A DNA stretch of 58,413 nucleotides, taken from Ruania albidiflava DSM 18029. GTDB taxonomy: Bacteria > Actinomycetota > Actinomycetes > Actinomycetales > Beutenbergiaceae. Both the position numbers and the translations under genes were made by a program. The stretch is from positions 1-58,413 of the forward strand of contig NZ_ATWL01000019.1 of assembly GCF_000421225.1 (NCBI RefSeq), written 5' to 3'. The notes beneath the pieces were generated by a model that was not told where the DNA came from, ran no database searches, and saw nothing but the letters and a program-made list of their open reading frames with translations. Of the stretch, positions 1 through 7,721 are shown one piece after another; the stretch's first letter is position 1; every line of letters begins with the position of its first letter.

Positions 1-1
1 C

Positions 2-331
2 CTGGTGTATCAGGACATCATCACCGCCTATCAGCACCCTGACCGGCGCACCGGCAAGAAGCTCATGGCCACCCTCATCGACAAGCTCCGCCGTGGGCTG
101 CCCGACGGGCTGGAGGAGATCGCCCAGCTCGGGCGCACCCTGTGGCGCAAACGAGACCAGATCTTGGCGTTCTTCGACCACGAGGGAGCCTCGAATGGGC
201 CTGTCGAGGCGATCAACGGACGACTGGAGCACCTGCGCGGGATCGCCCTCGGCTTTCGGAACTTCACCCACTACGTCCTGCGCTGCCTCCTACACTCTGG
301 CCAGCTCGCCGCCCGCATCAACGCACTCTGA
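2..331 (+). CDS. ISL3-type transposase, C-terminal part (cut by window edge)
   Basis: The frame is open from the left edge and ends at a TGA at 329-331, so only about the last 109 residues are visible. The protein contains the block SNGPVEAINGRLEHLRGIA followed by GFRNFTHYVLRCLL. This is the usual C-terminal end of actinobacterial ISL3-family transposases, where the final acidic residue of the DDE triad lies in the N-G-x-x-E-A-x-N region. The rest of the gene and the left inverted repeat lie outside the window. Family assignment is by motif only; whether the element is intact cannot be judged. Confidence 0.8.
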   Translation: MVYQDIITAYQHPDRRTGKKLMATLIDKLRRGLPDGLEEIAQLGRTLWRKRDQILAFFDHEGASNGPVEAINGRLEHLRGIALGFRNFTHYVLRCLLHSGQLAARINAL

Positions 332-345
332 ATCCGGAAGAGCCG

Positions 346-1677
346 TCATAGTCGGCGAAACCAGTCGGCGATCGACCTCCACCATGATCCGCGTGGCGTG
401 GGCTGCTGGTTCTTCGGCGGCTGGGCGGTCAGGTTCGCGCTGTTCACAGCAAGGGCCTCGGGTACAGTTTCTTCGGGCGCGGGGCAGTCACCGTTCGATG
501 TCCCGGTCGCTGGCGTGCTGGCGGCGAGCTCGGTCGATGTCGCTGATGCCTGCACAACGACAGGCGGCAGTGGGTGGTGCTGCTCTGCGGCTGAGTCACC
601 GTCTGACTGGACCTTCCGGTCGATCGGCGGCTCCGATTGCTGCTCTGTGACCGGGGCTTTGCTCATGGCGCGTTGTTGTTCTTCCCGCGCTGCTTCAGCC
701 CGGGCGAGGTCCTCGCACAGCACCCAGACGCGCTTTCGTGCCCTATGGCCGTTGTTCTTCGTCAGGACGACGGCGTGGGCCAGGACTCGCTTGCCGCCCA
801 GGATCTCTGCGAGGACCGTTGCCAGTGAGAGTTCTTTGCGGATCAGTGCTCGGCGGTGGGGGTCGAACACTGCGATCGACCCGCTTGCGTAGAGGCGGGC
901 CGTGCGCTCCTGCGAGGCGTCCTCCCACGGCCTCTGCAACTGACTGCGGTCGTCCTTGTTCCGAACGGCCACGTAGATGCCGCCATGCTCGAAGACTTCG
1001 TTGTTGAACGATTTGAGCGTGCGTGTCCGAGGCGCGTTAGGCGGCTGCCAGGGGAACATCCAGACCGTGCGCGCTGCCCCTGTCGACGAGCGCTGCGCCG
1101 TTCGCCCGCGGAAATCTGTGCTCCATCGCTGGTACTCGAGGACGAGGTTGTGCCCCGGCAGGAAGACGTCCGCGCGCGTCAGCGAGTGCTCCACCACTGC
1201 CTCGGCACCCAGGCTCTGCGCGATCTTGAACAGTCGGCCCTTCATCCACAGGTGCTCGTGACCTTCTGGCCCACCGCCTCCGACGAGATCGGATGGATCC
1301 TGTTCGACTTCTCTTCGCTCCAGGCGCATCTCTACCAGGTTGTGGGAGCAACCTCCGGAACGAACCGCGAGGAACCTCAGCCCGCTCCGGCTCATCCGCT
1401 TCGCCGTGAGCAGGGTGTCGCATGACTTGACTAGGCACTTCACTCGGATCGCGGGGTTCTTGTAAATCAGCTCCCAGTCCGCCTGGTCATTGACGCAGAC
1501 CTCGACCGGTCCGGCTGCGCCGGTCGGATTCAGTACAAGCCCCCGGATCCGCACGCGCTGCGTCCGATGCGACGCATGCAGTCTCCGCTTGGCTGAGTCA
1601 GCAACGGGAGAGTCGCTGACGGCGGGCGGCTTTCGATCTGACGAGGATGGAACCATGTCCCATCCATACCGAGGCAC
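346..1677 (-). CDS. CoiA-like PD-(D/E)xK nuclease-domain protein
   Basis: This 443-aa protein is of unknown physiological role. Its N-terminal third has a zinc-ribbon-like set of residues (KCLVKSCD ... GGCSHN). It is followed by a region with CoiA/endonuclease-like signatures: EHLWMKGRLFKIAQSLG, AEAVVEHS, RADVFL and LVLEYQRW, ending in a vWMFPW strand. Spacing of E, D and E-x-Q fits the PD-(D/E)xK core of competence-associated CoiA proteins. The C-terminal 130 residues are low complexity (Pro, Ala, Thr, Ser), and there is no membrane segment. The start is a GTG at 1677; an ATG at 1656 is possible. A 12-bp palindrome, CGACATATGTCG, lies at 1680-1691 just upstream. The gene sits between a transposase and a mutM scrap, which suggests an acquired segment. 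The nuclease call is inferred from motifs. Confidence 0.6.
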   Translation of the reverse strand: MPRYGWDMVPSSSDRKPPAVSDSPVADSAKRRLHASHRTQRVRIRGLVLNPTGAAGPVEVCVNDQADWELIYKNPAIRVKCLVKSCDTLLTAKRMSRSGLRFLAVRSGGCSHNLVEMRLERREVEQDPSDLVGGGGPEGHEHLWMKGRLFKIAQSLGAEAVVEHSLTRADVFLPGHNLVLEYQRWSTDFRGRTAQRSSTGAARTVWMFPWQPPNAPRTRTLKSFNNEVFEHGGIYVAVRNKDDRSQLQRPWEDASQERTARLYASGSIAVFDPHRRALIRKELSLATVLAEILGGKRVLAHAVVLTKNNGHRARKRVWVLCEDLARAEAAREEQQRAMSKAPVTEQQSEPPIDRKVQSDGDSAAEQHHPLPPVVVQASATSTELAASTPATGTSNGDCPAPEETVPEALAVNSANLTAQPPKNQQPTPRGSWWRSIADWFRRL

Positions 1678-1941
1678 ACCGACATATGTCGCTGTTCAGG
1701 ATCGTGTCAGGGCTGGGGCTCGAGGGCTAACCAGGAGGAGAGCCAGGCGCGCGTGGGCTGTCACGCAGCCCCTTCAACCAAACCCTCCTGCACGCTGAGG
1801 TCTGAGCCCGGACTTGGGACGTGTCGGTCGTGATCGACCTACCGCCCTTGGTGCCCAGCGGACGTCGGATCTCGCAAAAGTGCCTCTGAACAGGTCAAAC
1901 ACTGCACCCTCGACAGATCGGAGGGCAGATGTATCTATCGT

Positions 1942-2085
1942 GGGAAGTCGGGCTACTTCGACCGGTCGCTGAACGTCTACGGCCGGGAAGGCCTGCCGTG
2001 CCCGCGGTGCGGCACGCCGATCGTGCGGGAGTCGTTCATGAACCGTTCTGCGGCCTTCTGCCCCAGGTGCCAGCGGAGGCGTTGA
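1942..2085 (+). pseudogene. mutM: mutM/fpg 3' fragment (zinc finger only)
   Basis: Frame 1 encodes [17 protein letters not shown], then [19 protein letters not shown] and FCPRCQRRR, ending with TGA at 2083-2085. This is the C-terminal zinc finger of formamidopyrimidine-DNA glycosylase (C-x2-C ... C-x2-C with the R-x-S/T-x-x-C-P-x-C-Q ending). Upstream, the same frame is open only back to a stop at 1831-1833, and homology stops around 1942. The helix-two-turn-helix and the N-terminal catalytic domain with Pro2/Glu3 are therefore absent. It is a dead remnant about 48 codons long. An intact mutM would have to be elsewhere in the genome. Confidence 0.85.
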
Positions 2086-2137
2086 CTCGGCTGCTCACCC
2101 TGCGGTGACCGCTCTCGGGTGTGCTGCGGTCCCGCGA

Positions 2138-3262
2138 TCACGGGACCTTCGGGTTCGCTGCCGTGCCCTCTGTGCTCAGCAGCACCACGACGGAGTCAGC
2201 TGTGAGGCCGAGGTCGTTCCGCTGTGAGGCGGCTGTGGCCGCGGCCCGCAGCGCCGCGAGGGTCGCTGCACCGCAGGGCCCGGAGTCGACCCCGAGGCTC
2301 GCCAGCTCGCGGGTGGCGCTCAGCGCTTGCTCATCGGTCACGACGGCGGAGGCGTCGAGCCCGTCGCGCAGCGTGGGCCAGGCGATCTCCGAGACCGTGC
2401 CGCAGTTCAGTCCGGTCATGATCGTGTTGCCGGTGTGCACAGGTTCGACGTGCCCGGCGTGGAGTGCCGTCGTCACCGAGGCGGCGCTGTCCGGTTCGCA
2501 CGCCAGGATCGCGGGGCGGCGGGAGGAAGAGCGGTAGTGGTGCACGACCGCTTGCGCGAGCGATCCGACGCCCGCGGGTACGACGACCAGGCCCAGGTCC
2601 CACAGGCCGGCGGCGGCGAGCTGTTCGTCCACCTCCTGCACGAGGGTGGCGTACCCCGCCACGATCCATCGAGGAACCAGCTCGTAGCCTTCCCACGACG
2701 TGTCCTGGATGAGCATCGCCTCGCCTTCCGCCCGCTGGGCGGCGTGCTCGACGACGTCGTCGTAGGGCAGCTCGAGCTGGACCAGCTCTGCACCCTCGGA
2801 CACGATCGCTGCGGTGGCGGCACTGGAGAGACCGTCCGGGACGTAGATCGTGGCGGGCAGGCCGAGAAGTGCGGCGATGTGCGCGACGGCTCGGCCATGG
2901 TTGCCGTCGGTCGCGGCCACCAGCCTCGGCCCCGAGCCGCCGAGCCGCTCCCGGAGCCGGTGCAGCGGCAGTGCGTCGACCTCCCCGAGCCGGGCGGACA
3001 GGGCACGGGCGATCGCATAGGACGCGCCGAGGACCTTGAAGGCCGGCAGGCCGAGACGGGAGGACTCGTCCTTGAGGAACACCGCGCGCACACCGAGTGC
3101 GTCGGCCACCGGAGGCAGCGGTGTCAGCGGTGTTGGTGCGTAGCCGGGCAGCGTGCGATGGAATGCCCGCGGCTGATCTCTCAGCGGCGCGGCCTGCCAG
3201 GAAGCAGCGGCTGGATTCGCATACCAGTCCGCCTGCTGGCCGCCGTCTCCTCGTGGTCTCAT
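2138..3262 (-). CDS. dpaL: PLP-dependent diaminopropionate ammonia-lyase-like enzyme
   Basis: This 374-aa fold-type II PLP enzyme has the N-terminal pattern of 2,3-diaminopropionate ammonia-lyase: AFHRTLPGYAPTPL, then KDESSRLGLPAFKVLGASYA with the Schiff-base lysine at about residue 76, and ATDGNHGRAVAH. Family members convert 2,3-diaminopropionate to pyruvate and two ammonia. The ATG overlaps the stop of the upstream M20 hydrolase gene by four bases (3259-3262), so the two are translationally coupled. The pairing matches the ygeX-ygeY type arrangement, in which an ammonia-lyase sits with an M20 enzyme. Together they may take apart an N-acylated or ureido diamino acid, but that is inference. 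Threonine/serine dehydratase-like activity is the main alternative. Confidence 0.8.
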   Translation of the reverse strand: MRPRGDGGQQADWYANPAAASWQAAPLRDQPRAFHRTLPGYAPTPLTPLPPVADALGVRAVFLKDESSRLGLPAFKVLGASYAIARALSARLGEVDALPLHRLRERLGGSGPRLVAATDGNHGRAVAHIAALLGLPATIYVPDGLSSAATAAIVSEGAELVQLELPYDDVVEHAAQRAEGEAMLIQDTSWEGYELVPRWIVAGYATLVQEVDEQLAAAGLWDLGLVVVPAGVGSLAQAVVHHYRSSSRRPAILACEPDSAASVTTALHAGHVEPVHTGNTIMTGLNCGTVSEIAWPTLRDGLDASAVVTDEQALSATRELASLGVDSGPCGAATLAALRAAATAASQRNDLGLTADSVVVLLSTEGTAANPKVP

Positions 3263-4581
3263 GCTGCTTCCTCAGCGAGCCGTAGCACGGTGTTGGCCAG
3301 CACGGTGACGCCCGCGGCGCAGTCCTCGGGGGTCGAGTACTCGCGCGGGCTGTGGCTGATGCCGTCGTGCTGGCCGCGCACGAACACCATCGCGGTCGGG
3401 GCGATCGCCGCGATCTCCTGGGCGTCGTGCCCGGCACCCGACATGAGCCGGACGTCCTGGAGGCCGAGATCGGCGGCGACGTCGGCGATCGTGTCCTGGA
3501 CGCGCTCGTCGAACACCACCCGGTGGGTCTTCGCCATCCGCTCGGTCTCCACCCGCAGGCCGGCGGCAGGCTGAAGGCCGGGAAGGCCCGCCAGGAAGGC
3601 GGCGAGGTCACGCTCCGCCTCGGCCATCTGCTCGTCGTCGGGATTGCGCAGGTCGACGGTGAGCTCCGCACGGTCCGGCACGACGCTGGGCATGCCGGGG
3701 GAGGTGGCGATGTGCCCGACGGTCGCCCGCAGCCGCCCGTACCGCCCGGAGTCCACCATCTCGCGGACCTTGACGACGACCTGCGCTGCGGCGAGCCCGG
3801 CGTCGAGGCGCAGCTCGGTCGGCGTGGTGCCGGCGTGGGCGGCCCGCCCGCGCAGCGTGACCTTCTGCCAGGAGATCGCCTGCACACCCGTGACCACGCC
3901 GACCGCGCAGCCCTCGTGCAGCAGGACCGGTCCCTGTTCGATGTGGCACTCGACGTAGGCGTGGGGCGGGTCGAGGCGGACCGGACGATCCCCGCGGAAT
4001 CCGACCCGGGCCAGCTCGTCGCCGAACCTGAGACCGGAGGCGTCGGTCAGGTCGTAGGCGTGGTCGAGGGTCAGCCGCCCAGCTGCGACCGCAGAGCCGA
4101 GCATGTCGGTGCCGAAGCGGACCCCCTCCTCCTCTGTCCAGGCGGTGATCAGCAGTGGGCGTCTGGTCGTGATGCCCTGCTCGTTCAGTGAGCGCACCAT
4201 CTCCAGAGCGCCGAGCACACCGAGGCAGCCGTCGAACGCGCCCGCAGTGCCGACGGTGTCGATGTGCGAGCCGGCCATGACCGGCGCCAGGGTCGGGTCG
4301 GTCCCCTCGCGGCGGCCGTACATGGTGCCCATCTCGTCGACCGTGACCTCGAGCCCGGCGTCCGTCATCCACTCCAGCACCAGGCGGCGGCCCTCGGCAT
4401 CAGCGTCGGTGAGGGACTGCCGATCCACCCCGACCAGGCCCGTCTCAGCGTCGTCGTACGCGCCGATCGTGGCCAGCTCCATCAGCGACGCCCACAGGCG
4501 GTCGCCATCGATGCGCAGCCGCGTGGCGGCAGGGGTCCCAGCGGGAACGGGCAGGTCGTCGCTGCGTCGGTGTGGAGTCAC
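3259..4581 (-). CDS. M20-family Zn hydrolase (N-carbamoyl amino acid / allantoate amidohydrolase type)
   Basis: This 440-aa protein belongs to the hydantoinase/carbamoylase family of M20 amidases. Metal-site motifs are visible: GSHIDTVGTAGAFDG (His, Asp), TEEEGVRF (Glu pair), HIEQGPVL, and MSGAGHDAQE near the end (His). A dimerisation domain lies between residues of about 205 and 330. It starts with GTG at 4581. No Shine-Dalgarno sequence is evident, so a leaderless or weakly initiated transcript is possible. It is the first gene of a two-gene operon with dpaL and runs divergently from the LysR gene. The exact substrate (N-carbamoyl-L-amino acid, allantoate, ureidoglycolate) cannot be told from motifs. 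Confidence 0.85.
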   Translation of the reverse strand: MTPHRRSDDLPVPAGTPAATRLRIDGDRLWASLMELATIGAYDDAETGLVGVDRQSLTDADAEGRRLVLEWMTDAGLEVTVDEMGTMYGRREGTDPTLAPVMAGSHIDTVGTAGAFDGCLGVLGALEMVRSLNEQGITTRRPLLITAWTEEEGVRFGTDMLGSAVAAGRLTLDHAYDLTDASGLRFGDELARVGFRGDRPVRLDPPHAYVECHIEQGPVLLHEGCAVGVVTGVQAISWQKVTLRGRAAHAGTTPTELRLDAGLAAAQVVVKVREMVDSGRYGRLRATVGHIATSPGMPSVVPDRAELTVDLRNPDDEQMAEAERDLAAFLAGLPGLQPAAGLRVETERMAKTHRVVFDERVQDTIADVAADLGLQDVRLMSGAGHDAQEIAAIAPTAMVFVRGQHDGISHSPREYSTPEDCAAGVTVLANTVLRLAEEAA

Positions 4582-4610
4582 GAGTCAACAGTAGGCGCCG
4601 ACCCCCTCGG

Positions 4611-4634
4611 TGATCGATACCATGGTTTCGATCA
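4611..4634. promoter_or_regulatory. 24-bp near-perfect palindrome, likely LysR operator
   Basis: The left arm TGATCGATACCA and right arm TGGTTTCGATCA are complementary at 11 of 12 positions (single mismatch 4618/4627). The site is in the 90-bp gap between the hydrolase start (4581) and the LysR start (4672). It is 29 bp from the hydrolase start codon and 37 bp from that of the regulator. This position and a dyad containing a T-N11-A unit fit an autoregulatory LysR site that also controls the divergent catabolic operon. Confidence 0.7.
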
Positions 4635-4671
4635 GTACAGATGCAGAAAATTCACGTGTAGGAGAAGGATG

Positions 4672-5574
4672 ATGTATGACCTGCACCGCCTCCGCCTCCT
4701 GCGCGAGCTCAGCCACCGCGGCACTCTCGCCGCCGTCGCGCAGGCGCTGGGCTACAACCCTTCATCGATCTCGCACCAGCTCACAATCCTCGAGCGGGAG
4801 GTCGGAGCGCCGTTGCTGGAGCGTGCCGGACGACGGGTCCGACTCACCCCCGCGGCCATGACGCTCGTCGGCCACACCGAGCAGATTCTGCTCGAGCTCG
4901 AACGCGCCGAGGCCGCCATCGCCGCCAGTCGCTCCCAGATCGCGGGTACGGTGCACATCGCCACGTTCCAGACCGCGGCGCGCACCTTCGTCCTCGATGC
5001 GATCGACCGCCTCGCCGAGCACCACCCGGCACTCTGGGTCACCGTGACCCACGTCAACGCGGAGAATGCGATTCCCGCCCTGGTGGCACGCGACTTCGAC
5101 CTCGTCCTGGCTGAGGAGTACCCGGGCGTGCCCGCCCCCTCCCGTCCGGGTGTCGAGGCGGCAACGATCGGGGACGACCCGCTCACGCTGGCGCTACCTG
5201 CCGGGTCCGGCGCCGCCGACCTGCCGGCCCTCGCCGACACGGACTGGATCATGGAGCCCGAAGGGACCCTGGCCAGGGCCTGGGCGGTCGATCTGTGCCG
5301 CTCCGCGGGGTTCGAGCCGCGGGTGAGCTACGAGTCCGCCGACGTCTATCTGCATCTCGCGCTCGCTGTCCGCGGCCGCGCCGCAGCCTTCCTGCCCAGG
5401 CTGGGTCTCGCGATCCCGGAGACCATTCGGGCGGTGCCGACACCTCACGCTCGTCGGATCACCGCCGCGATCCGGTCGGGAAGTGCGGTCAACCCCGCTC
5501 TCGCCGCCGTCCGGGAGCAGATCCTCGAGGCCGCTGCCAGCGCCCTGGACCCCGGCGCGCCCGGGAACGGCTGA
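4672..5574 (+). CDS. LysR-family transcriptional regulator
   Basis: This 300-aa protein has an N-terminal winged helix-turn-helix (LHRLRLLRELSHRGTLAAVAQALGYNPSSISHQLTILER) and a periplasmic-binding-like effector domain (IAGTVHIATFQTAARTFVL onward). Two ATG codons occur at 4669 and 4672. The second is preferred because AGGAG at 4660-4664 then has a 7-nt spacer. It is divergent from the M20/dpaL operon, with a 24-bp palindrome between them, so it most likely responds to that pathway's substrate. The downstream gene is convergent, and a long hairpin lies at 5618-5677. Confidence 0.9.
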   Translation: MYDLHRLRLLRELSHRGTLAAVAQALGYNPSSISHQLTILEREVGAPLLERAGRRVRLTPAAMTLVGHTEQILLELERAEAAIAASRSQIAGTVHIATFQTAARTFVLDAIDRLAEHHPALWVTVTHVNAENAIPALVARDFDLVLAEEYPGVPAPSRPGVEAATIGDDPLTLALPAGSGAADLPALADTDWIMEPEGTLARAWAVDLCRSAGFEPRVSYESADVYLHLALAVRGRAAAFLPRLGLAIPETIRAVPTPHARRITAAIRSGSAVNPALAAVREQILEAAASALDPGAPGNG

Positions 5575-5617
5575 GGAGGGCGACGAGACGCTCGGCCCAT
5601 GTAGGTGGCACCGGGGA

Positions 5618-5677
5618 CACGAACGCCCTCCGGCGCGGACACAGCGTGACCTCTGGCCGCGACGAAGGGCGTTCGTG
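5618..5677. repeat. 60-bp imperfect palindrome between convergent genes
   Basis: Perfect 12-bp arms, CACGAACGCCCT (5618-5629) and AGGGCGTTCGTG (5666-5677), enclose a shorter inner stem, CGCGG (5634-5638) with CCGCG (5658-5662). The core reads CACAGCGTGACC. There is no T-tract. It lies between the 3' ends of the LysR and KDG kinase genes and could act as a bidirectional terminator, or be a palindromic repeat related to the one at 43126-43177, which shares the CACAGCGT core. Confidence 0.6.
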
Positions 5678-5693
5678 GGTATGGGGGACCTGC

Positions 5694-6794
5694 TCAGCGG
5701 TCCACGCGGGCGCTACCGCCGCCGGCGAGCTTGACCACCTCGGCCTTGGTGACCATCGAGGTGTCACCCGGAGTGGTCATCGCCAGCGCACCGTGCGCGG
5801 CGCCGTACTCCACCGCAGTGGACAGCGGCTCACCGGAGAGCAGACCGAAGATCAGGCCGGAGGCGAAGGAGTCGCCGCCGCCCACCCGGTCCAGGATCTC
5901 CAGGTGCTCGCGGTGGGTGGCCTGGGCGAAGCCCTCGTCCTTGCTCCACGCGATGGCGCCCCAGTCGTTGTCCGAGGCGGTGTGCACGGTGCGCAGCGTG
6001 TTGCCGATCACCTGGAAGTTCGGGAAGGCTTCCGAGGCGGTGGCGATCATCGACTTGAAGCTGGCGATGTCCAGGTCGGAGAGGTTCTCGTCGACACCGG
6101 GTACCTCGAACCCGAGCGAGGCGGTGAAGTCCTCCTCGTTGCCGATCATCACGTCGATGTGCTCCGCGATGCGCTTGTTCACCTCCTGTGCCTTGGCCTG
6201 GCCACCGATCGACTTCCACAGGCTGGGCCGGTAGTTCAGGTCGTAGGAGACCACGGTGCCGTGCTTCTTGGCAGCGGTGACCGCCTCGATGAGCACCTCG
6301 GCGGTGGACTCGCTCAGGGCGGCGAAGATCCCTCCGGTGTGCAGCCAGCGCACGCCGAGCTCACCGAAGATGTGCTCGAAGTCGATGTCGCCGGGCTCGA
6401 GCTGGCTGGCAGCGGTGTGCCCGCGGTCGGAGACCCCGACCGCGCCCCGTACGCCGAAGCCGCGCTCGGTGAAGTTCAGTCCGTTGCGCACCTCGCGGCC
6501 GATACCGTCGAACTCGGCCCACTTGATCAGCGAGGTGTCCACGCCGCCGGTGAGGATGAAGTCCTCCACCAGGTGCCCCACCGGGTTGTCCGCCAGCGCG
6601 GTGACCACCCCGGCGCGCAGGCCGAAGGCACGGCGCAGCCCGCGGGCCACGTTGTACTCGCCGCCGCCCTCCCAGACCTTGAAGTTGCGGGTGGTGCGGA
6701 TGCGGCCCTCACCGGGGTCCAGGCGGAGCATCACCTCGCCCAGGGAGACGATGTCGTAGCGGCACTCGGACGCCGGGCGGATGCTCAGGGTCAT
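5694..6794 (-). CDS. kdgK: 2-keto-3-deoxygluconate kinase (PfkB family)
   Basis: This 366-aa PfkB-family sugar kinase shows YDIVSLGEVMLRLDPGEG at the N-terminus, a GGGEYNVARGLRRAFG substrate loop, YDLNYRPSLW, and the C-terminal PfkB signature DRVGGGDSFASGLIFG with the catalytic Asp. It phosphorylates 2-keto-3-deoxygluconate to KDPG, which the product of the adjacent eda gene would cleave to pyruvate and glyceraldehyde 3-phosphate. It lies 17 bp downstream of eda on the same strand, so the two form an operon for uronate or Entner-Doudoroff-type catabolism. Other PfkB substrates are possible, but the eda neighbour supports KDG. Confidence 0.88.
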   Translation of the reverse strand: MTLSIRPASECRYDIVSLGEVMLRLDPGEGRIRTTRNFKVWEGGGEYNVARGLRRAFGLRAGVVTALADNPVGHLVEDFILTGGVDTSLIKWAEFDGIGREVRNGLNFTERGFGVRGAVGVSDRGHTAASQLEPGDIDFEHIFGELGVRWLHTGGIFAALSESTAEVLIEAVTAAKKHGTVVSYDLNYRPSLWKSIGGQAKAQEVNKRIAEHIDVMIGNEEDFTASLGFEVPGVDENLSDLDIASFKSMIATASEAFPNFQVIGNTLRTVHTASDNDWGAIAWSKDEGFAQATHREHLEILDRVGGGDSFASGLIFGLLSGEPLSTAVEYGAAHGALAMTTPGDTSMVTKAEVVKLAGGGSARVDR

Positions 6795-6811
6795 CGGGTT
6801 CCTCCTCGTTC

Positions 6812-7441
6812 TCAGGCCGCGACCAGCGCGACGGCCTCGGTGGTCAGGGTGGTGACGCGGTCAAAGTCGCCGGCGGCGATCGCATCCCGCGGCACCATCC
6901 AGCTGCCGCCGACGGCCAGCACGGAGGAGATCGCGGTGTACTCGGCCAGGTTCTTCGGGCCGATACCGCCGGTGGGTACGAACTTCACGCCACCGAACGG
7001 GCCGGCCAGCGCCTTGATCGCGGGCGCGCCGCCGGAGGTCTGCGCCGGGAAGAACTTCACTGCTTGCAGGCCGGCGGCCAGCGCTGCCTGGATCTCGGTG
7101 GCGGTCACCGTTCCGGGCAGCGGCAGCACACCTCGCTCGGTGCAGCGGCGTACGACCGCCTCGGAGAAGCCGGGGGAGACGATGTAGGAGGCGCCGGCAT
7201 CCACGGCCGCATCCACCTGCTCGGCAGTCAGCACGGTACCTGCGCCCACGAGCATGTCGCCGCGAGCGGACATCGCCTTGATCGACTCCACCGCAGCGGC
7301 GGTGCGGAACGTGACCTCGGCGACCGGCAGCCCGCCGGCCACGAGCGCCTCTGCCAGCGGAGCGGCCTGCGCCGCGTCGTCCAGCACGACCACCGGCACC
7401 AGCCGGGCGGCTCCGATTCGTTCCAGCAGTTCCTGGGCCAC
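6812..7441 (-). CDS. eda: KDPG/KHG aldolase
   Basis: This class I aldolase, about 209 aa, has RLVPVVVLDD, the AEVTFRTAAA strand, GAGTVLT, SPGFSE, PLPGTVTATEI and the Schiff-base lysine in LQAVKFFPAQ, then FVPTGGI. A longer frame opens at a TTG at 7486. However, that codon falls inside a 14-bp operator, so I prefer the GTG at 7441, preceded on the minus strand by GGAGAGGA with an 8-nt spacer. It is the first gene of the eda-kdgK operon, divergent from a LacI-type regulator. Transcription is expected to be repressed through the two operators at 7482-7495 and 7550-7563. Confidence 0.88.
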   Translation of the reverse strand: MAQELLERIGAARLVPVVVLDDAAQAAPLAEALVAGGLPVAEVTFRTAAAVESIKAMSARGDMLVGAGTVLTAEQVDAAVDAGASYIVSPGFSEAVVRRCTERGVLPLPGTVTATEIQAALAAGLQAVKFFPAQTSGGAPAIKALAGPFGGVKFVPTGGIGPKNLAEYTAISSVLAVGGSWMVPRDAIAAGDFDRVTTLTTEAVALVAA

Positions 7442-7481
7442 TCTGGCCGTCCTCTCCGTGGTGCGCCTCGTCGAACCGCTC

Positions 7482-7495
7482 CACAAACGTTTACA
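7482..7495. promoter_or_regulatory. LacI-type operator O1 (eda side)
   Basis: CACAAACGTTTACA contains the palindromic AAACGTTT centre with a central CpG, typical of LacI-family operators. It lies 41-54 bp upstream of the preferred eda start. It is the exact reverse complement of the second site, 68 bp away centre to centre. Confidence 0.75.
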
Positions 7496-7549
7496 TCCAG
7501 TTGCTGAAGGTCGACGTTAGCATGGCTTCTTTGCTGTGAACAATGCGCC

Positions 7550-7563
7550 TGTAAACGTTTGTG
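7550..7563. promoter_or_regulatory. LacI-type operator O2 (regulator side)
   Basis: TGTAAACGTTTGTG is the exact reverse complement of the O1 site at 7482-7495. It lies in the 280-bp region between the divergent eda and LacI genes, about 159 bp upstream of the LacI start codon. A pair of identical sites about 68 bp apart suggests looping or control of both promoters. Confidence 0.75.
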
Positions 7564-7721
7564 TTCGGGTCGGTGCTCTGGCATCATCGCGACGACGGAG
7601 CCATCGGTCCAACCATCGACGTCACCCCGGCGCGGCCCACCTGGCCAGGCCGACGGGCGTGGGCAGGATCGGTTGCCGGGCCAGGATGCGGGCACACGCA
7701 CCGAGGAGAACAGGAGGGGTG

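Noticed and set aside
7442-7486. TTG start for eda at 7486
   Set aside because: It lies inside the 14-bp operator and lacks a ribosome-binding site; GTG 7441 has a good Shine-Dalgarno and starts at the family's usual N-terminus.
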